From NCBI GenBank assembly GCA_002917775.1, contig KZ627148.1:638949-702948 (forward strand): a stretch of 64,000 bases of DNA. Reading direction: 5' to 3'. The translations under genes were made by a program, and so were the position numbers. Shown here one piece after another: positions 20,652 through 34,221 of the stretch; position 1 is the first letter of the stretch; every line of letters begins with the position of its first letter. The notes under the pieces are model-generated. The model was not told the DNA's origin. It saw nothing but the letters and a program-made list of their open reading frames with translations, and ran no database searches. The DNA is from Glaciozyma antarctica PI12. Taxonomy: Eukaryota > Basidiomycota > Microbotryomycetes > Kriegeriales > Camptobasidiaceae.

Positions 20652-23075
20652 TCAGTACCCCAGCCACGAATGCCGCCCCTTCTTCACCGCCGCAGCCGCC
20701 TGCACTCCAGGACTCTTCAGCTCCACGATCTCCGGCGTCCCAGGTCTGAATGCTAGAGGCGACGAGTTTGACGTCGTCACCTCCGAGCAGCGATTCGAGT
20801 CCTTCCTCTGCTCAGCCTGCGGAGGACGACTGCGCGGAACGGTCGCGACGACGACGAGCTCGAGAGGATTGCCGAGGGAGCGACGGCGGCTGGGGTCCTT
20901 GACGATCGAGGAGATGCGGGTCGAAGAGGGGTGAGGAGGAGAGGGAGATAGTTTGGCGAGGAAATCTCCAGCGCTGCGACGACGGGTGGTCTTGTCGTTG
21001 ACGGAGGTGGAGAGATTGCGACCCGGCTTCGAGGCTGGGACGTCGGGAACTGGCTTCGCTTCAGCTTGCAGTCTGCGAAAAGAGTCAACATCTCCACCGA
21101 ATCTGGAAAGGAATAACGCACTGGCTCATCCGCTTGCGATGCCTCTCCTCAAGCTCCGAGAAATCCATGATGCGCGCCGGCCCAGGCGGAGGTTTCGGCT
21201 TCGGCGACCAATCCCCCACCAAGATCTTCTCCCCTCCCTCGTTCCACGAGCGATCTCGCTTGACGACTCCGGCAAAGTCGATGAGAGTGTGCCTGCGAGG
21301 GTCGTCGTTGACGAGGCTGAACTGGGCTTGACGAGGAATGGCGAGTGAGGAGGGACGAATGGGAAGTCGGGGAGTGGAGGAGGCGCGAGGGAGAAGAGAG
21401 GGGACGGGGATGGCAAGGGAATAAGGTCGACTGGGAAGGTTGGCGGGGGGAAGGCCGGCGAGAGGGGCTGAATTACGACGAGTCGGGGTGGGGAGGTCGT
21501 TGGGTCGAGCGTCGGAGGCGATGGGAGATCTTGAGGATGTGGTGCGAGTCTGGGAGAAGAGAGGTACGGAGCTGCCGCTCGAGCTGAGCTGGCGAGAGCG
21601 GCGCCTTTCCAAATCGTCCTTGTTCGACCCCTCGAACTCCTTGCCGTTCCCGCGTCCCCCGCCCTGAGCGTTTCCAAGCCAGGGCTCCGAGTTATTCGGA
21701 TTGAGTCTACGGCGGTCCATCGAGCTGTCGATATCGAGTTGAAGGAAGTCGAAAGTTGATGAGGAGGACGAGTCGAGGAGAGCCACCGCGGTGGAAGAGG
21801 ACTCGAGGTCGTGCGTCTTCTCCCAATCTTGCCGAGTTTCTTCTACGAACCGAGCTCGATCACCTGCATCAGGAGAGCCGCCGGCAGCCTGCGCTCGTTT
21901 CGCAGCCTTTTTCGTCGCGGCTCGGTCGCGAAGAAATCCGTAGACGCGGTACTGCCAGGCCGTCGCCATCAGGAATGCGGCGACCATCATTCCGAGCTCG
22001 ATCTGCATCGCCGTCGAGAGGAGGTAGTGTCCGCGGAGCTGCGGGAAGAGATCTGCGAAGCCCAGGTTCCACACGTAAAATTCCCTTAGTCTCCTCCATC
22101 AGCGAGCTGGAGAGGGACTAGGAGCGAACGAGTACGCACTTTAGACCGGTGGTAGAGAAGCAGTCGATTCCAAGAACGAGCGCCGACGACCCGACCGCTG
22201 AGGTGGAGAGGAGGAGGACGGAAGGAAGGATTCTGGGGATAGTGGCGAGGACGAAGCCAATCGTGGAGACGCCTGCAAGTAGACATTAGCCCAGCTCGGT
22301 TAAGTGCATAAAAAAGCAGCGCACATGAAATCAGCACGTATCGTAGCCCGACTGGTCGAATGAGGGAATCGCTTCGCAGCGCGAGGACGAAGAGGGCGAC
22401 GCAAAATCCGCCCAACGCGGCGGCGAGGAACTGCGCGCCTTTCCACCATACGACGCTGAGAAATCCGCACACAATTCCTCCGACGAGCGAGGCGAGCAAA
22501 AAGAGCCCGCGAACCTGGAGATGCGAAGTCATCAGCTCAACTCTTTCTCTCGGTAGCGAGATCGACATACCGTTTGAGAAGGGGGTTGCACCGCGTTGGC
22601 CACTCCAAGCTTAAGGATGAGCAAACCTATGACGAGAGCGCCACTGTAGGTGCCGACCAAGAAAACGGAGGACCTGCAGTCCCAATCAGCTCGAAATCCG
22701 TTCCTCGCGTCCCAAACTTCTCCCGACTCACCAGCGATTCCTAGCTCCCCACGCTGCCAACGCCAGCCCCGAGACGGTCAACACTCCTCCCAGCACCCCG
22801 AAAGCCGCGTCGATCCGCGTGTCGAGGCGGGGAGGTAGAGCTACCGCGACAGCGCTGGGGAGGGCACGCACCGCGGAGGCGACCGCGGAGAAGTTGGAGG
22901 CGAAGGTGGAGGTGGAACTCGTGACAGCTGAGCTGCTGGTGAGGGTGGGTGACGAGACGGTCGCGGTCGGAATCTGGCCCAGCGTGGACGTGACGAGGAG
23001 GAGGACTGCGAGGAAGACCCAGTGCTCGAAGCTCGCCTGGTTCCCTGCGCGGCGCTTCAGCGTGAGGTCGTCCAT
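20652..23075 (-). CDS. Multi-spanning membrane protein, TMEM198/TM7SF3-like (DUF4203)
   Basis: Integral membrane protein of unknown activity. From the ATG at 23075 (MDDLTLKRRAGNQASFEHW) come a first hydrophobic segment and signal-like VFLAVLLLVTSTLG, then a Ser/Thr-rich luminal stretch. About seven membrane spans follow (AAFGVLGGVLTVSGLALAAW, LVGTYSGALVIGLLIL, LFLLASLVGGIVCGFLSVVW, LGGFCVALFVLAL and others), ending at FYVWNLGFADLFPQL and LGMMVAAFLMATAWQYRVYG. The Gly-rich helices match the DUF4203 pattern. A cytosolic tail of some 400 residues is Ser/Pro/Arg-rich and ends GRHSWLGY. Introns near 21080-21120, 22090, 22270, 22520 and 22680 fit. A longer protein beginning upstream would need a non-ATG start, so I chose 23075. 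Confidence 0.75.
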
Positions 23076-23366
23076 CTTCCAGCTACTCGAACTTGAAGGG
23101 AGAAGCTGGATCGCCTGGGTCGCGGCCAAAATCGACGAAGAAGGGTCGCAGGTCGACAGGAGTTCCGGCAGTTGCGCGAGCCAAGGCAGGTCTTCTAGCT
23201 AGAAGGGAGGGAGCGCTGCGATAGACTGAAGGTTGAGTGTGATCTTGCAAGAAGCTCTGGAGCGAGAAGGAACGCTAAACAACGCGAGGGGAACGATCGT
23301 ACAAGAATAAAACAACAAAGGGGTGCAACGACGGACAGGGAGAGAGGAAGAGGAAGGGGGAAATGA

Positions 23367-25729
23367 CTACGAGAACACCACCCGCTTGCCCTCCTTCTTA
23401 TCGTTCCCTCGCTGCGGGAGCCCCCAGATCCGCACAGTGCGGTCATCCGATGCCGAAGCAAACATTCCTGCGTGCTTGGGGTTCCACGCGACGGCGTTGA
23501 TGGCTCCTGGACCGTGGCCGGGGAGAACGAGGACGAGAGCTGCGGTATCGCGGTGCCAGACGTAGATTTGGCCGTCTGCGGAGTTTGAGGTCAGTGAGGA
23601 GGCGAGGAACGAGAGCACGAACGGACCTTCGCTCCCACTCAGTACGTAGTTCTCGAGCGCACCGCCAAAGCAGCTCTGGAGGACGTACTGCCCTTGGTCG
23701 TGGCCCTGGTACCGTCTCAGGATCGTTCCATCTCGCAGATCGATGTACAGGATCTCCTGCGAAAGGAAGCTCGTCAGCTTCGATCTCAGGAAGCACGAGC
23801 GAGACAGAACTCACGTTCGGCGCATGACTGACGATCGCAAACCTCGAGTCCTTCGAAATCGACACCGAGGTCAACTCCCCAGGCTGAACGATCTCACTGC
23901 GAGAGCCCACCATCAGCTCCATCTTCCCCACGAGTGCAACCCGAACGACTCACTACTCGAGCTTCATGTCGAACATGCTGAAGACGCTGATGCGCTTGTC
24001 GTGCCTCGCAAGTACTGGCGGCGTCGGCGCTGGCGTCGCCCCTCGACTCCCCGCAACGCTCCCCGCCCGACTCGCTCCCGCCGTAAGTGACGATCCAGCA
24101 TCCGCCCGGCCGACAGTGACGAGTCGCTTGCCATCAGGCGTGACGGCAAGGTCGATGACGCGCGAAGGAGACTTGTCGAGCGAGGTGGAGACGTTGCCGG
24201 CGAGGTCCTGCGAAGGCGTCAGCAATATCAGGGAGAAGGGAAGCTTATCGCGCACCCAGAAGTAGACGCGGTGGTCCATCCCGCCCGAAATGAAGCCCTT
24301 GCCGTCTGGGAGCCAAGAGAGAGCGCCGACCGGGTAGTCGTGCTGCGTGAGGGTGTTGATGAGGAGTCCCGTCTGCTCGCGAGGAGGTCAGCAGCGATTA
24401 CAAAGGCGGCTGAGACTGACGAACCTCAGTGTTCCACATCTTGAGAGTTGATTCGGCAGCTGTGAGGAGGATCGAGTCGTCGGGCGACCAGGCAAGGCAT
24501 GAGACCGGATCGGCGTGGTCGCGGAAGACCCTCTCGAGCGAGAAGTTGTTCTGCGTCTCATCAGCCCTCTACACCTCTGCGGAGCGCACTCGAGAAACTC
24601 ACCTTGACGTTCCAGATGATCGCCGTCTTGTCCCTTCCAGCTGTTGCGAGCCATTCGCCGTTGTGCGAGAACTCGAGGCGCCAAATCTCGTCGGTATGGC
24701 CGGTGAGGGTGTGCGTGGTCAGGGAGGGGAACGAGTTTGCATCGCAGCGGCAGTCGGCGAGGAGGGACAGTTGCGCATCGGCGTTGTGGAAGACGCAGTT
24801 TTGCCGTTGGAAGGACTTGGCTTGCTCGAGGAGAACTGCCAGGCGTCGTTGTGGCAGCATGAGCGCCGGCGAAATGTACTCTGCTCAGGGAACGTGTCAG
24901 CGGTCGGTTGAACGGGAAGCGAGGACGAGGACGCACGCTGGAGGTCGTCGAGAAGCTGCTCTCGCGAGCGGCCAGCGACGCCGTCCCAACCTGCTCGACT
25001 TCGGAGATCCTCAGGACTACCGCACATGATGAGACTGTGCGAAAGCGCCAGAGATTAGCGAAGTGGCGAGGATTGTTGAGCGGCGCGCGGCTCACCTCGA
25101 GAGAAGGTGCAGCCGGTCCGAGTTGTGATTGAGCGGTGCGAGTTCGTTCCGAAGGATCGATAGTGCCTTCTTCGTCTCCTTGGCTTCGAGAGCCTCAAGG
25201 AACTGCTGCTGTCGGAGGACGAACTTGACCGTCTGTAGGTGCGTTAGAAGAGCGAGCAGCGGTCTCTGAAGTGCGGTACTCACAGGGAGATCCACAATTT
25301 CCTCCTCGGGTAGCTCAAGGAGAAGCTTCTCCACGACGTCCCACTTGCCTGCCAGGACGCCCGCGCGAAAGGCGGTCACGACGCTCGCTTCGAGGCTGAA
25401 GCCCGACTCGGCCTGCAGAGCTTCTGCTGTTCCACTACCGCAGTTCTCCGTTAGCTCTAGCCCAGACCATAAGAAGGATAAGCTCACGCATAGCCAATCT
25501 CCTTGAAAGCCTGCAGCGCAAGCCTTACGAACTCCCTCCTGTCCACCTGACTCCCCTCCCAAAGCGGCTTGAACCCAGCGCCTCCCTCGTACTCCATCGC
25601 GTCTGTCCAAGCGGGCGCAGCACCGTTGTCGTGCCCATTCGAAGACGCACTCTCCGCGTGACCGTTCGCTGGCGGCGGTCCCGCAGGCGTCGAGCTTGAG
25701 GAGTCGTCCATATCAATTGATTGCGCCAT
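23367..25729 (-). CDS. GID7: WDR26/Gid7-type subunit of the GID/CTLH ubiquitin ligase
   Basis: Adaptor subunit of the GID/CTLH E3 ligase, which in yeast degrades gluconeogenic enzymes and assembles the complex into higher-order forms. The order is: short acidic N-terminus (MAQSIDMDDSSSS); LisH-like helix pair (EFVRLALQAFKEIGY...SAEALQAESG); CTLH segment (VVTAFRAGVLAGKWDVVEKL, KFVLRQQQFLEALEAKE); then WD40 repeats including HTDEIWRLEFSHNGEWLATA, HADPVSCLAWSPDDSILLTA, YPVGALSWLPDGKGFISGG and a last repeat ending DDRTVRIWGLPQRG. A Ser/Ala/Pro insertion lies between two blades (near 24010-24110). About nine introns restore frame. Architecture and repeat sequences fit WDR26 better than other CTLH proteins. 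Confidence 0.9.
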
Positions 25730-26435
25730 GGTGAGGCGAGGGCTGGAGACAGGAGCGGTGGCGTTGAGTGTGGGAGGTGCTGGAGATGAGAAGATGGCGG
25801 TGCGGGCCTTCTTGCGTTGGAGGAGAGGAGGAGGACGAGGAGGTAGGAGAATCGTGGAGGCGTAGCCGATTCGTCGCCTGCTGCCTCGCTCGTGTGGCTG
25901 TTTGCGCTGCTTTCTCGCGCTCTGATCCTTGGATTGACGTTTCTGGTAGGCGAGAGTGGGTTGGGAAGGGTCAGGAGTGGGGGAGTGGTGGCGTCGACGG
26001 GGGACGAGGCGAGGGAGGCGGGCCGGCGAGACACGGTTGAAGAGGGGAGGGAGGAATGAAGGGAGGGGTCGGAAACGATCCGCGTGGCGAGAGTCAGAGT
26101 CCACGTTGGCGGGCAGAGGCTCAGCGAATACTGAGAGGGCCTGGAGGATTGCGATTGGGTTGGGACAGGCGCAGGAGCGAGCTGGGTTGAGATTCGACCT
26201 GAGAATGGGGGCGGGTGGATGAGCTGTCAGGCAGCACCGTGAGCGATGAGTTGAGGCGGAAAGGTGTTGGTAATAGGAGAAGGGCAGAGCGAGCAGGCGT
26301 GCTTTGTCGCGAGTTGTACTTGGTGAACGCCTCTTTGCGGCGCTCATCACAATCTCCTTCTCTTTCTCAAGGTTCAGCACAGGCGAATATAGCTGTAGAG
26401 ACATTGGAAGCAGGGCGCTGAACAAACGGGGAGCT
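25730..26435. other. Intergenic: upstream of GID7, downstream of VPS54
   Basis: About 700 bases between two minus-strand genes. The minus strand is CT-rich immediately upstream of the GID7 start (25740-26040). An open frame crosses much of this region on the minus strand but is low-complexity Pro/Ser/Arg and out of context, so I treat it as leader and promoter sequence. Confidence 0.45.
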
Positions 26436-29400
26436 TTACAGGAACTGGCTCTCCTCTTCATCCATCTCCATCTCCATCTCCACCACCTCCTCTCCTTCAA
26501 GCCCCTTCCCATCCTCTAAAATCTCCGCAATCGCCGCATCGTCCACCTCTAAGATCTCCTCGTCGACCTCCCCAACTGGCTCCGATGTGGGCACCTCGGC
26601 AGTCTTGTCCTCGCCTGCGATCTCCTCCTCTCCATTCGCAGCCGCGAGACTCGGTTCCTTCGTCGCCGATTCCTCGGCGAGAGATATCGAGACATCGATG
26701 TCCTCAACGTCAGGCGGCGGATCTGCCGCGGTTTCCTCGAGTGCGAGCTCCTCGCTCGCCGACACGACTTCGTCGGGGACGACGGCCGTGTTTCCGTCCG
26801 CTGTTGGCGCTTCAGCGGCGAAATCCTCCTTCGCAGCGGCGACCACATCGTCCTTGGCTGGAGTGGAGGGCGCGCCGAGGACCGACTCGTCCTCCGCAGG
26901 CTCGACCGACTCCTCTTTCGCAGGCGCGGCGACTTCCTCGACCGGAGCGACCTCCTCCTTCGCAGGAAGAACGGCGGCTTCCTCCCTGGCGACAACAGCG
27001 ACGACGTCTTCCTCCTGCGGTACCATCGGGAGCTCGGACGTCTTGATCCCGTTGCTCGGCAAGGCGACCTCCTTCTGCTTAACCGACCCTCTCCTCGCGA
27101 GATCGGCGAGTCGCTCGGCCATCGACTTTCGCGGAGCAGGTTTTGAGATTGCTGGCGGAGGTGTGGGCGTCGGAGTTATCGGTAGAGGGGCGGGAGCGTT
27201 GGGAGGAGTGAGGGAGGGAAGGGCAGGAGGAGCGGGTGGCGGAGGCGAGGAGGGTGTTGAAGGAGAGGGAGTTGTAGGAGCGGAGGAGAGCGCTGGAGGA
27301 GTGGTGGAGGGTGGGACGGCTGAGGTGCGGCGTGGGATGGCGCGAGCGGAGGCGGGGAGCTGCTTGGTCGCGATGAGGTTCTCGAGTTCCTAAAGCGAGT
27401 GTAACGTTAGCAACGGCATCCAAATCAGAGGAGTGTGAGACGCACGGCTCCAGGAGTTCCGCGCTCCATGCCCTTGAGCTCTGCAAGCCGTACTTTGAGG
27501 TAGTGCACGTCGACCATCATGCGCTCCTTCGCTGCCTCGGTACGAACGTTGATCTTGCCGTATTCCTCGGCGAGTCCAGCGTTGAGAGCGCTAAAGACCT
27601 GCATCATGATGTACTCGACCGTTGCGGCCTGCATGAACCGCGAAAGGACTTTGTGCAGCGTTGTGTGCTCCTTGATGAGCGCCTCCATGTAGACGTTCGG
27701 GAGTCCTTCTTTTCGGCCAGGAATGGGCTGCTCCCAATCGATCGCCTGCAAAGGTCGTGAAATTCAATCAGCAACGTCTCAAGCGAGGCGGAAGGCAGTA
27801 TCAAAAGCTCACCTCGAGGGTCTTGCAGTGAATCTGCAGGCGATCGCTCATGATAGCGACGAGCTTCGAATGGATCTCGTTCTGGTGCTCCTGGTAGTCG
27901 CGCTTGAGCTTGTCGAACTCGATGAGCATAACGGCCTGCTTGGGGTTGAGGTGGCGGCGTAGGGTTTCGCGAATGTAAGGGATGAGGGAGATCATGATGG
28001 AGAGAGCCTGCGACGCCAGAGCTGCAGAGGGCCAGGTCAGCGCGCAGGCAAGGGGAACGGACGAAACGACGAACCAAGATGCTTCGCAGTGATGTTTTTG
28101 AGGCCAGCGGACCGCATCGCTCCTGCGCCGAGGACGACTTGGCACGTTCGTGAGTTGAAGGACTGTACGACCGATCAGAAGCTGCCAGCGTTGGATCAGA
28201 GGGGAACTACGCACCTTCATGTACTCGACGACTTTGCTCATCGCGTCCGTCGTAAGCAGAGGGCAGTTTAGAACGACCTTGAGGTAGTCGGCTAGCACCT
28301 CGACGCACGCCAGTCCCGCTGGAACGGAGAAGTACTCCCTCCCCTCGATATCCAGCTGCTTCGTCGAAGCGGAAGCGACCGAAGCTTCGTCGACAGCTCC
28401 ATGCGTCGTCCGTCGCCGCTTGCCGAGGAGGAACTCGGGTGGATCCGAAACGGCGCTCTGAAGGATCAGGTTGACGATGACCTGCGTCGAATGCGGGACG
28501 TCCGCCGTCGACCACTGCTCGTTCTCGACGACTTTGGCGGCCTCGTTGATCCGCTTTTGGTGATACGTCTGGAGGAACATCTTCGACTGCCCGACCATCA
28601 CTCCGCGCAGGCCGACGATCATGCGCTGGCAAACGACCTCGCATTGAACGACGAACGCCCAAGACGCGTCAAAGATCTCGACAAACTCGGGGAGGGATAG
28701 GTTCGAGTGGACTTCGGTGCGGACGCCGATGACTTTGGAGAAGCGGAGGTTGGCGAGCTCGGCGGTGGCGTGGACGACGTCGGTGATGTCGGAGGCGAGG
28801 GAGGAGTCTTCGTTTGATCCCTTGGAGTCGACGGAGGAGATGGAGAGGGTGAGTGAGGGACGGGAGGGGGCTTCGCTGGAGTTGGGGACCATCAGCGACG
28901 AGTCGTTTGGCGCGGCGTCCTCGTCGACTTCTAATGCTCTTCGCCGAGCTTTCCGTAGTCGGTAGTCGGTCCCGAGCTTCGCTGGTGAGCTCGACGAGCA
29001 CCCTTGCGTGGATATCGACGACTTCGATGCATCCTAGAAGGCCGAGGTACGTGTCGCGAGCGAGGGAGAGGAATGCGGCGTAAGGGAGGGCGCGAAGATT
29101 TCGAGCGAGAGACAAGCTGAACACGGGTAGACGTCAGCTCGGTGCGGGTTGTTAAGAAAGGAAGCAGATCCGCTCACCTCTTGTCGGAAACGCTTCCAAG
29201 ATCCAAGCTCGCGCGACCCGACGTGCCGGCGAAGGCCTCCTCGTCCTCGGCAGGCGTCTCCGATGTTGGCAGATGCTGCAAAGACCATCAGCCCCCGCTC
29301 CATATCTCGACCCAGCGAGGAACTCACTTCTCGCACCATCGACCGCACGTCCTTGAGAACCGATTCTCGCCACGCTCCGACCGCGCTCTCCATCCCATCC

Positions 29401-31092
29401 GACCTCAGCAAACCCCTCACGACCGGCCGCACCCTCTCCTTCGCCCGCTCCCTCGCAAGGTCCTCCCCGGTCTCTCCCTCGTCCACGAACGAGATTGGCG
29501 AGAGAACCATCCCAACCGGCGAGAGCGACGACGTCGAATCTTCCCGTCCCTTGCCCTTCCAGGACCCCCTTCCAGCGAGTCGCATGTACTCCTCGACACC
29601 GACCTCCATCTCGTGGTCGAGGACGGTGATGAGTTCCGATTCGAGGGATTTGGCGACTTGAGCGCGGAAGAGGGCGAGTTTTTTGGGGACCGAGTCGAGG
29701 GCCTTGACGCGCGTGAGGTTTAGTCGAGTTCGCTTTGGTCGTCGAGGCTTTGCGGGATCGTCGGTTGAGGGGGAGGGGGAGACGACGATGTCGACGGTCG
29801 TCTTGGTGGGCGTCCGCTCCTCGTCTTCCTGCTTGTCGCCATAATAAGCGTCGAGGCCATAATAAAGCGATTCGACTTGTTCGCTAACCTGAAGCGCTCC
29901 CATCCACTCTCCCTGCTCCACGAGCTCCTTCACTCCCTCGACTCCGCTCCACACCTCCTCGACGCTCCGAACTCCCTCCTCAATCTTCTCCAACCCCTTT
30001 CTCCGCGCTTGACCCCTCAGCACCTGCAGCCCCCTCTTCGCCGCTCCTCCGACTCCCTTATTCTCCGGCGATAGCGCAGCTTGCAGCTCTGCGATCTTCG
30101 AAAGGCAGTTCTCGCCTTGCTCGTGCAGCGACTGGAGGTTCGACAGCGCCGAGAAGAACGAGCTACTCCTCAGCCCGATTTCTCGGACGAGGTGCGACTC
30201 GATCACGGCCGTGTAGTGCGAGAGCTTCTCCTGCAGGATCTGGTCCGTCGCGAGGTCCGCAAGCGTGAGGGGCCCCAAGCCTGGAATCGGCCCGAGTGCA
30301 GGCCCTGTCGGCGCGTCCATCGTCTCGTCGTGCGTCGTTTCGGGAGAGGCGGAGGGGGAGAGTCGAATGCGTTCGGTGACGAGGTCGAAGGTGCGCGGGT
30401 TGGAGAGGTTGAACGCGGGGTCGAAGAAGATCTGAGGGACGCCGTCGAGAGGAGGCAGTTCCTCCTCCTTCGCTTTCCGCTTTCCGCTCCCAGGCATCTC
30501 GTCCTCCGTACGCGTCGCTCCAATGCCCAAGCCGACTCCTCCACCGCTCGCGCCGTTCGAACCCAAGTTGACCGCGCCCTCCCTCCCCAGCCTCCGCTCC
30601 TTCTCCCACCGCTCCCACTCCGGCCCGACCTCCCCCAAGTACTTGTCGAACTCGCTTCGAAGGACCTTGCGAGACTCGCTGATGATGACGGGCGGAGCTT
30701 GGCTGCGGCGTTGGGCGACGGATTTCGAGGACGAGGCGGGGAGGCCGGAAGCAGTGAAGGTTGTTCCGAGGGAGCTGAGAGAGTTGGGGACGTAGGGGTT
30801 CTGGGCGAGGGAGGGGAAGGCGGGGAGGAGGGGAGGGGGAGCACTTGCGTCGACGAGGACGGACGAGATGGCTGCCGGTTCGGAGAGGGAGTGTCAGCTT
30901 CTCCTGGTACAGCAAGGTCATCAAACGAAGCTTACCGTATTGCCCAGTCCTTCGAGGGTGCGAGTGAGAGTCGTGCTCAGCAGCGTGAGCTCGTGAGTGG
31001 CCGTTGTCGAGAGGTGCGTGGTGGATCTGTGAGCCGACCGTCGTGTCGGAGGAGACGGATAGGCGGGCGTTGCGAGGTGCCGTTGGTGCCAT
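26436..31092 (-). CDS. VPS54: Vps54-like subunit of the GARP tethering complex
   Basis: Subunit of the Golgi-associated retrograde protein complex, which tethers endosome-derived vesicles at the late Golgi. The N-terminus (MAPTAPRNARLSVSS) is spliced to SSVLVDASAPPPLLPAF. A coiled-coil segment follows with ILQEKLSHYTAVIESHLVRE, SSSFFSALSNLQSLHEQ and LYYGLDAYYG. The conserved C-terminal domain has FDASWAFVVQCEVVCQRM, CQVVLGAGAMRSAGLKNITA, LIPYIRETLRRHLNPKQAVM and SRFMQAATVEYIMMQVFSAL. About 330 further residues are Pro-rich then Ala/Glu-rich and very acidic, which is unusual for Vps54. The frame slips by one base near 28970-29010, in a linker before the FDASWAF block; flanks on both sides look coding. 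Start chosen because only the 31092 ATG joins correctly through the first intron. Confidence 0.87.
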
Positions 31093-31398
31093 TGGAGCTT
31101 GACAGGACCAGCACCCACGGTAGAGCTCGAGAGAGGAGGTAGGAGGACAAGCGCGCTGGAGTCGCGGCAAGGGAAGTCCTCGCAGGCCCCTCTCCTTTCT
31201 CCTCAATCTCCCGCTCGACACTGAGGCACGGAGAGCAAAACGAGTAGACACACAAGCGAGCTCGGGACATCAGAGATCTCTCCGGGATTCGCAGGTGAAA
31301 GCGCCATTAATCATCGCCTGCTGAGAACCATCTCTCAATTGGTATGCGACAGCAGCGAAAGCAATCGCAGCCAGAGCTCTCGTCGAACAGGAATTGCA
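31093..31398. other. Short intergenic region between TAP42 and VPS54
   Basis: 306 bases holding the VPS54 promoter and TAP42 3' end. After the TAP42 stop the same frame stays open for only a few more codons. No further feature is visible. Confidence 0.4.
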
Positions 31399-32786
31399 TC
31401 AACCCCGATTGTGCCTGCACGTGCAAACATCAGCTCCATCCTTCTGCGAACAGCGACGCGCGAACTCACATGTTCCCCTCTCCCTTCCTGTGAGTATCCC
31501 TGAACTCGTCCCACTCCCTCACCTTCCTAATCCCCTCCTCCTCCGCCGCATACCCCCCAGCCGTATCCTCCTCCTTCGCTCCCTTCTCATCCCTCCTCGC
31601 CTGCTCGACCGCCTCGCTACTCGCCGGCCCTCCTCCCTGCAAGATATTCCCCTGCGCCTCCTCCTGCTCCAAAAACTCGTCGATCGTCATCGTCGGCAAG
31701 CGATGCGAAGGCCGGAAGACCTCTTCTTGTAGACGAAGGCGGGTGGAGAGATGAGAAGTGGTAGAGGGGAGGATGGTAAAGGGTCGCAAGACCTTGCCCT
31801 GCGGATCCAGCAGCGGCCCCGAAGCTCCTTCGCCTAATCGCTCGACGCGCCAACTAAGCTCATCCTCCTCTTCCCGCAGGTGCTCTCGCCCGTCCTCCTT
31901 TCCAGGTCCTCGGGGCAAGTCGCTCATAGCCATTCCGATTTGAAGCAGTTCGAGCTCTTGTGCGATGCTCGAGAGCTCGGCGTGGGCGGTGAGGTAGTGC
32001 AGGAGGAGGAGGTTGATGAAAAGTGGGCGGGAGGTGTCGTCCTCCTCCGAGTCGGAGGAGTAGGCCAGGTCGTCGTCTTCTGCTTCGGCAGCGGCGGCGG
32101 AGGAGGAGGCGTGAGGTCGACGTTCGCAGCGACGTTTTCGAAGTTCCTGTGCGTGCGTTAGCGGAGAGCGAGCGCGGCAGAACAGACAGGACGCACCTCG
32201 AGCTTGCCCTTGATCTCACGTTCCATCTTGTACTGGGCGATCTTGCTCTCGCGCCGGCGTGAGGGATCCTGAGTCGCGTGCTGAGGACCCGCAAAGACGC
32301 CCCTCTTCTCCTCCGGAATGACCTCGTAACGATCAATGAGCATGATGTACGCCTCAAAGTGTTCCTGCGCCACCCCGTCAGCTTACCCTCCCCTCCTCCA
32401 GACGGCAGCAGCTCACCTTCGCCCTCGTCAGCCACTGGACACGCTCCTTTCCGCCCTTCGTCTTGACCAGCACCTCCATCTCCCCTCGCATGGACTCGAC
32501 GAGCAAGCATCGGAGGTCGCGCGTGTTGATGTCCTCGAGCGTTTCGTTTGGAGAGAGGATGCCGAGTCGAGAGATGAGGGACGAGCAGATGGTGAGGTCC
32601 GCCAGAGCTGCTTGAAGGAGGGTCTGTTCGCAGCAAACCGCGTCTCAGCTAGTGCGCCTCGCCTTGTAGCTACAGAGCTGCTCTCACCTGTATCACCGCG
32701 TCGTTCGGAGAGCCAGCTTCGGAGACCTTGAACGCTGCTCGGATGCCGCGCGTAAGGAGCTGCCCTAGTGAGAGATCGTTTGACAT
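31399..32786 (-). CDS. TAP42: PP2A-associated protein Tap42/alpha4
   Basis: Regulatory partner of type 2A phosphatase catalytic subunits downstream of TORC1. The N-terminal helical domain (MSNDLSLGQLLTRGIRAAFK, LLQAALADLTICSSLISRLG, TRDLRCLLVESMRGE) is followed by EHFEAYIMLIDRYEVIPEEK, then REIKGKLE and an acidic loop (EAEDDDLAYSSDSEEDD). The C-terminal half has PLLDPQGKVLRPFTILPS and MTIDEFLEQEEAQGNILQGG, typical of the family. The final intron (GTGAGT donor at the NM codon) joins to a 16-base last coding exon giving NMHNRG-stop; the family usually ends in a similar NxG tail. If that intron is retained, a TGA inside the donor ends the protein four residues early. Divergent from YPT6, 182 bases apart. 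Confidence 0.9.
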
Positions 32787-32968
32787 CGGTCGCGAGGTTC
32801 GAAGAGGCGGCCAAGGTCGGCTGCGCTACTGGTAGAGTCGAGACCGAGGTTTGGAAAGAAGGACCTCGTCCTCTTTCGGAAGAGAGTTGGGAGGGAGGCA
32901 GGTCGCCCTGTTTCGCCCTGAGCTCTTCTCTTCCCTCTCCGCAACCGACCACCAGCTCCCCTACGACC
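32787..32968. promoter_or_regulatory. Compact bidirectional promoter between TAP42 and YPT6
   Basis: Only 182 bases lie between the two start codons on opposite strands, so both promoters and 5' leaders must share it. CT-rich sequence precedes the YPT6 ATG (about 32920-32965). No specific binding site is recognised. Confidence 0.6.

Positions 32969-34221
<1,253 letters not shown>

Noticed and set aside
25484-26512. Long minus-strand frame covering the GID7 start and upstream region
   Set aside because: Only the part after the 25729 ATG matches WDR26; the rest is low-complexity leader sequence.
30081-31142. Plus-strand frame of about 350 codons opposite VPS54
   Set aside because: Antisense to a conserved spliced gene; Arg/Glu/Gly-rich without motifs.
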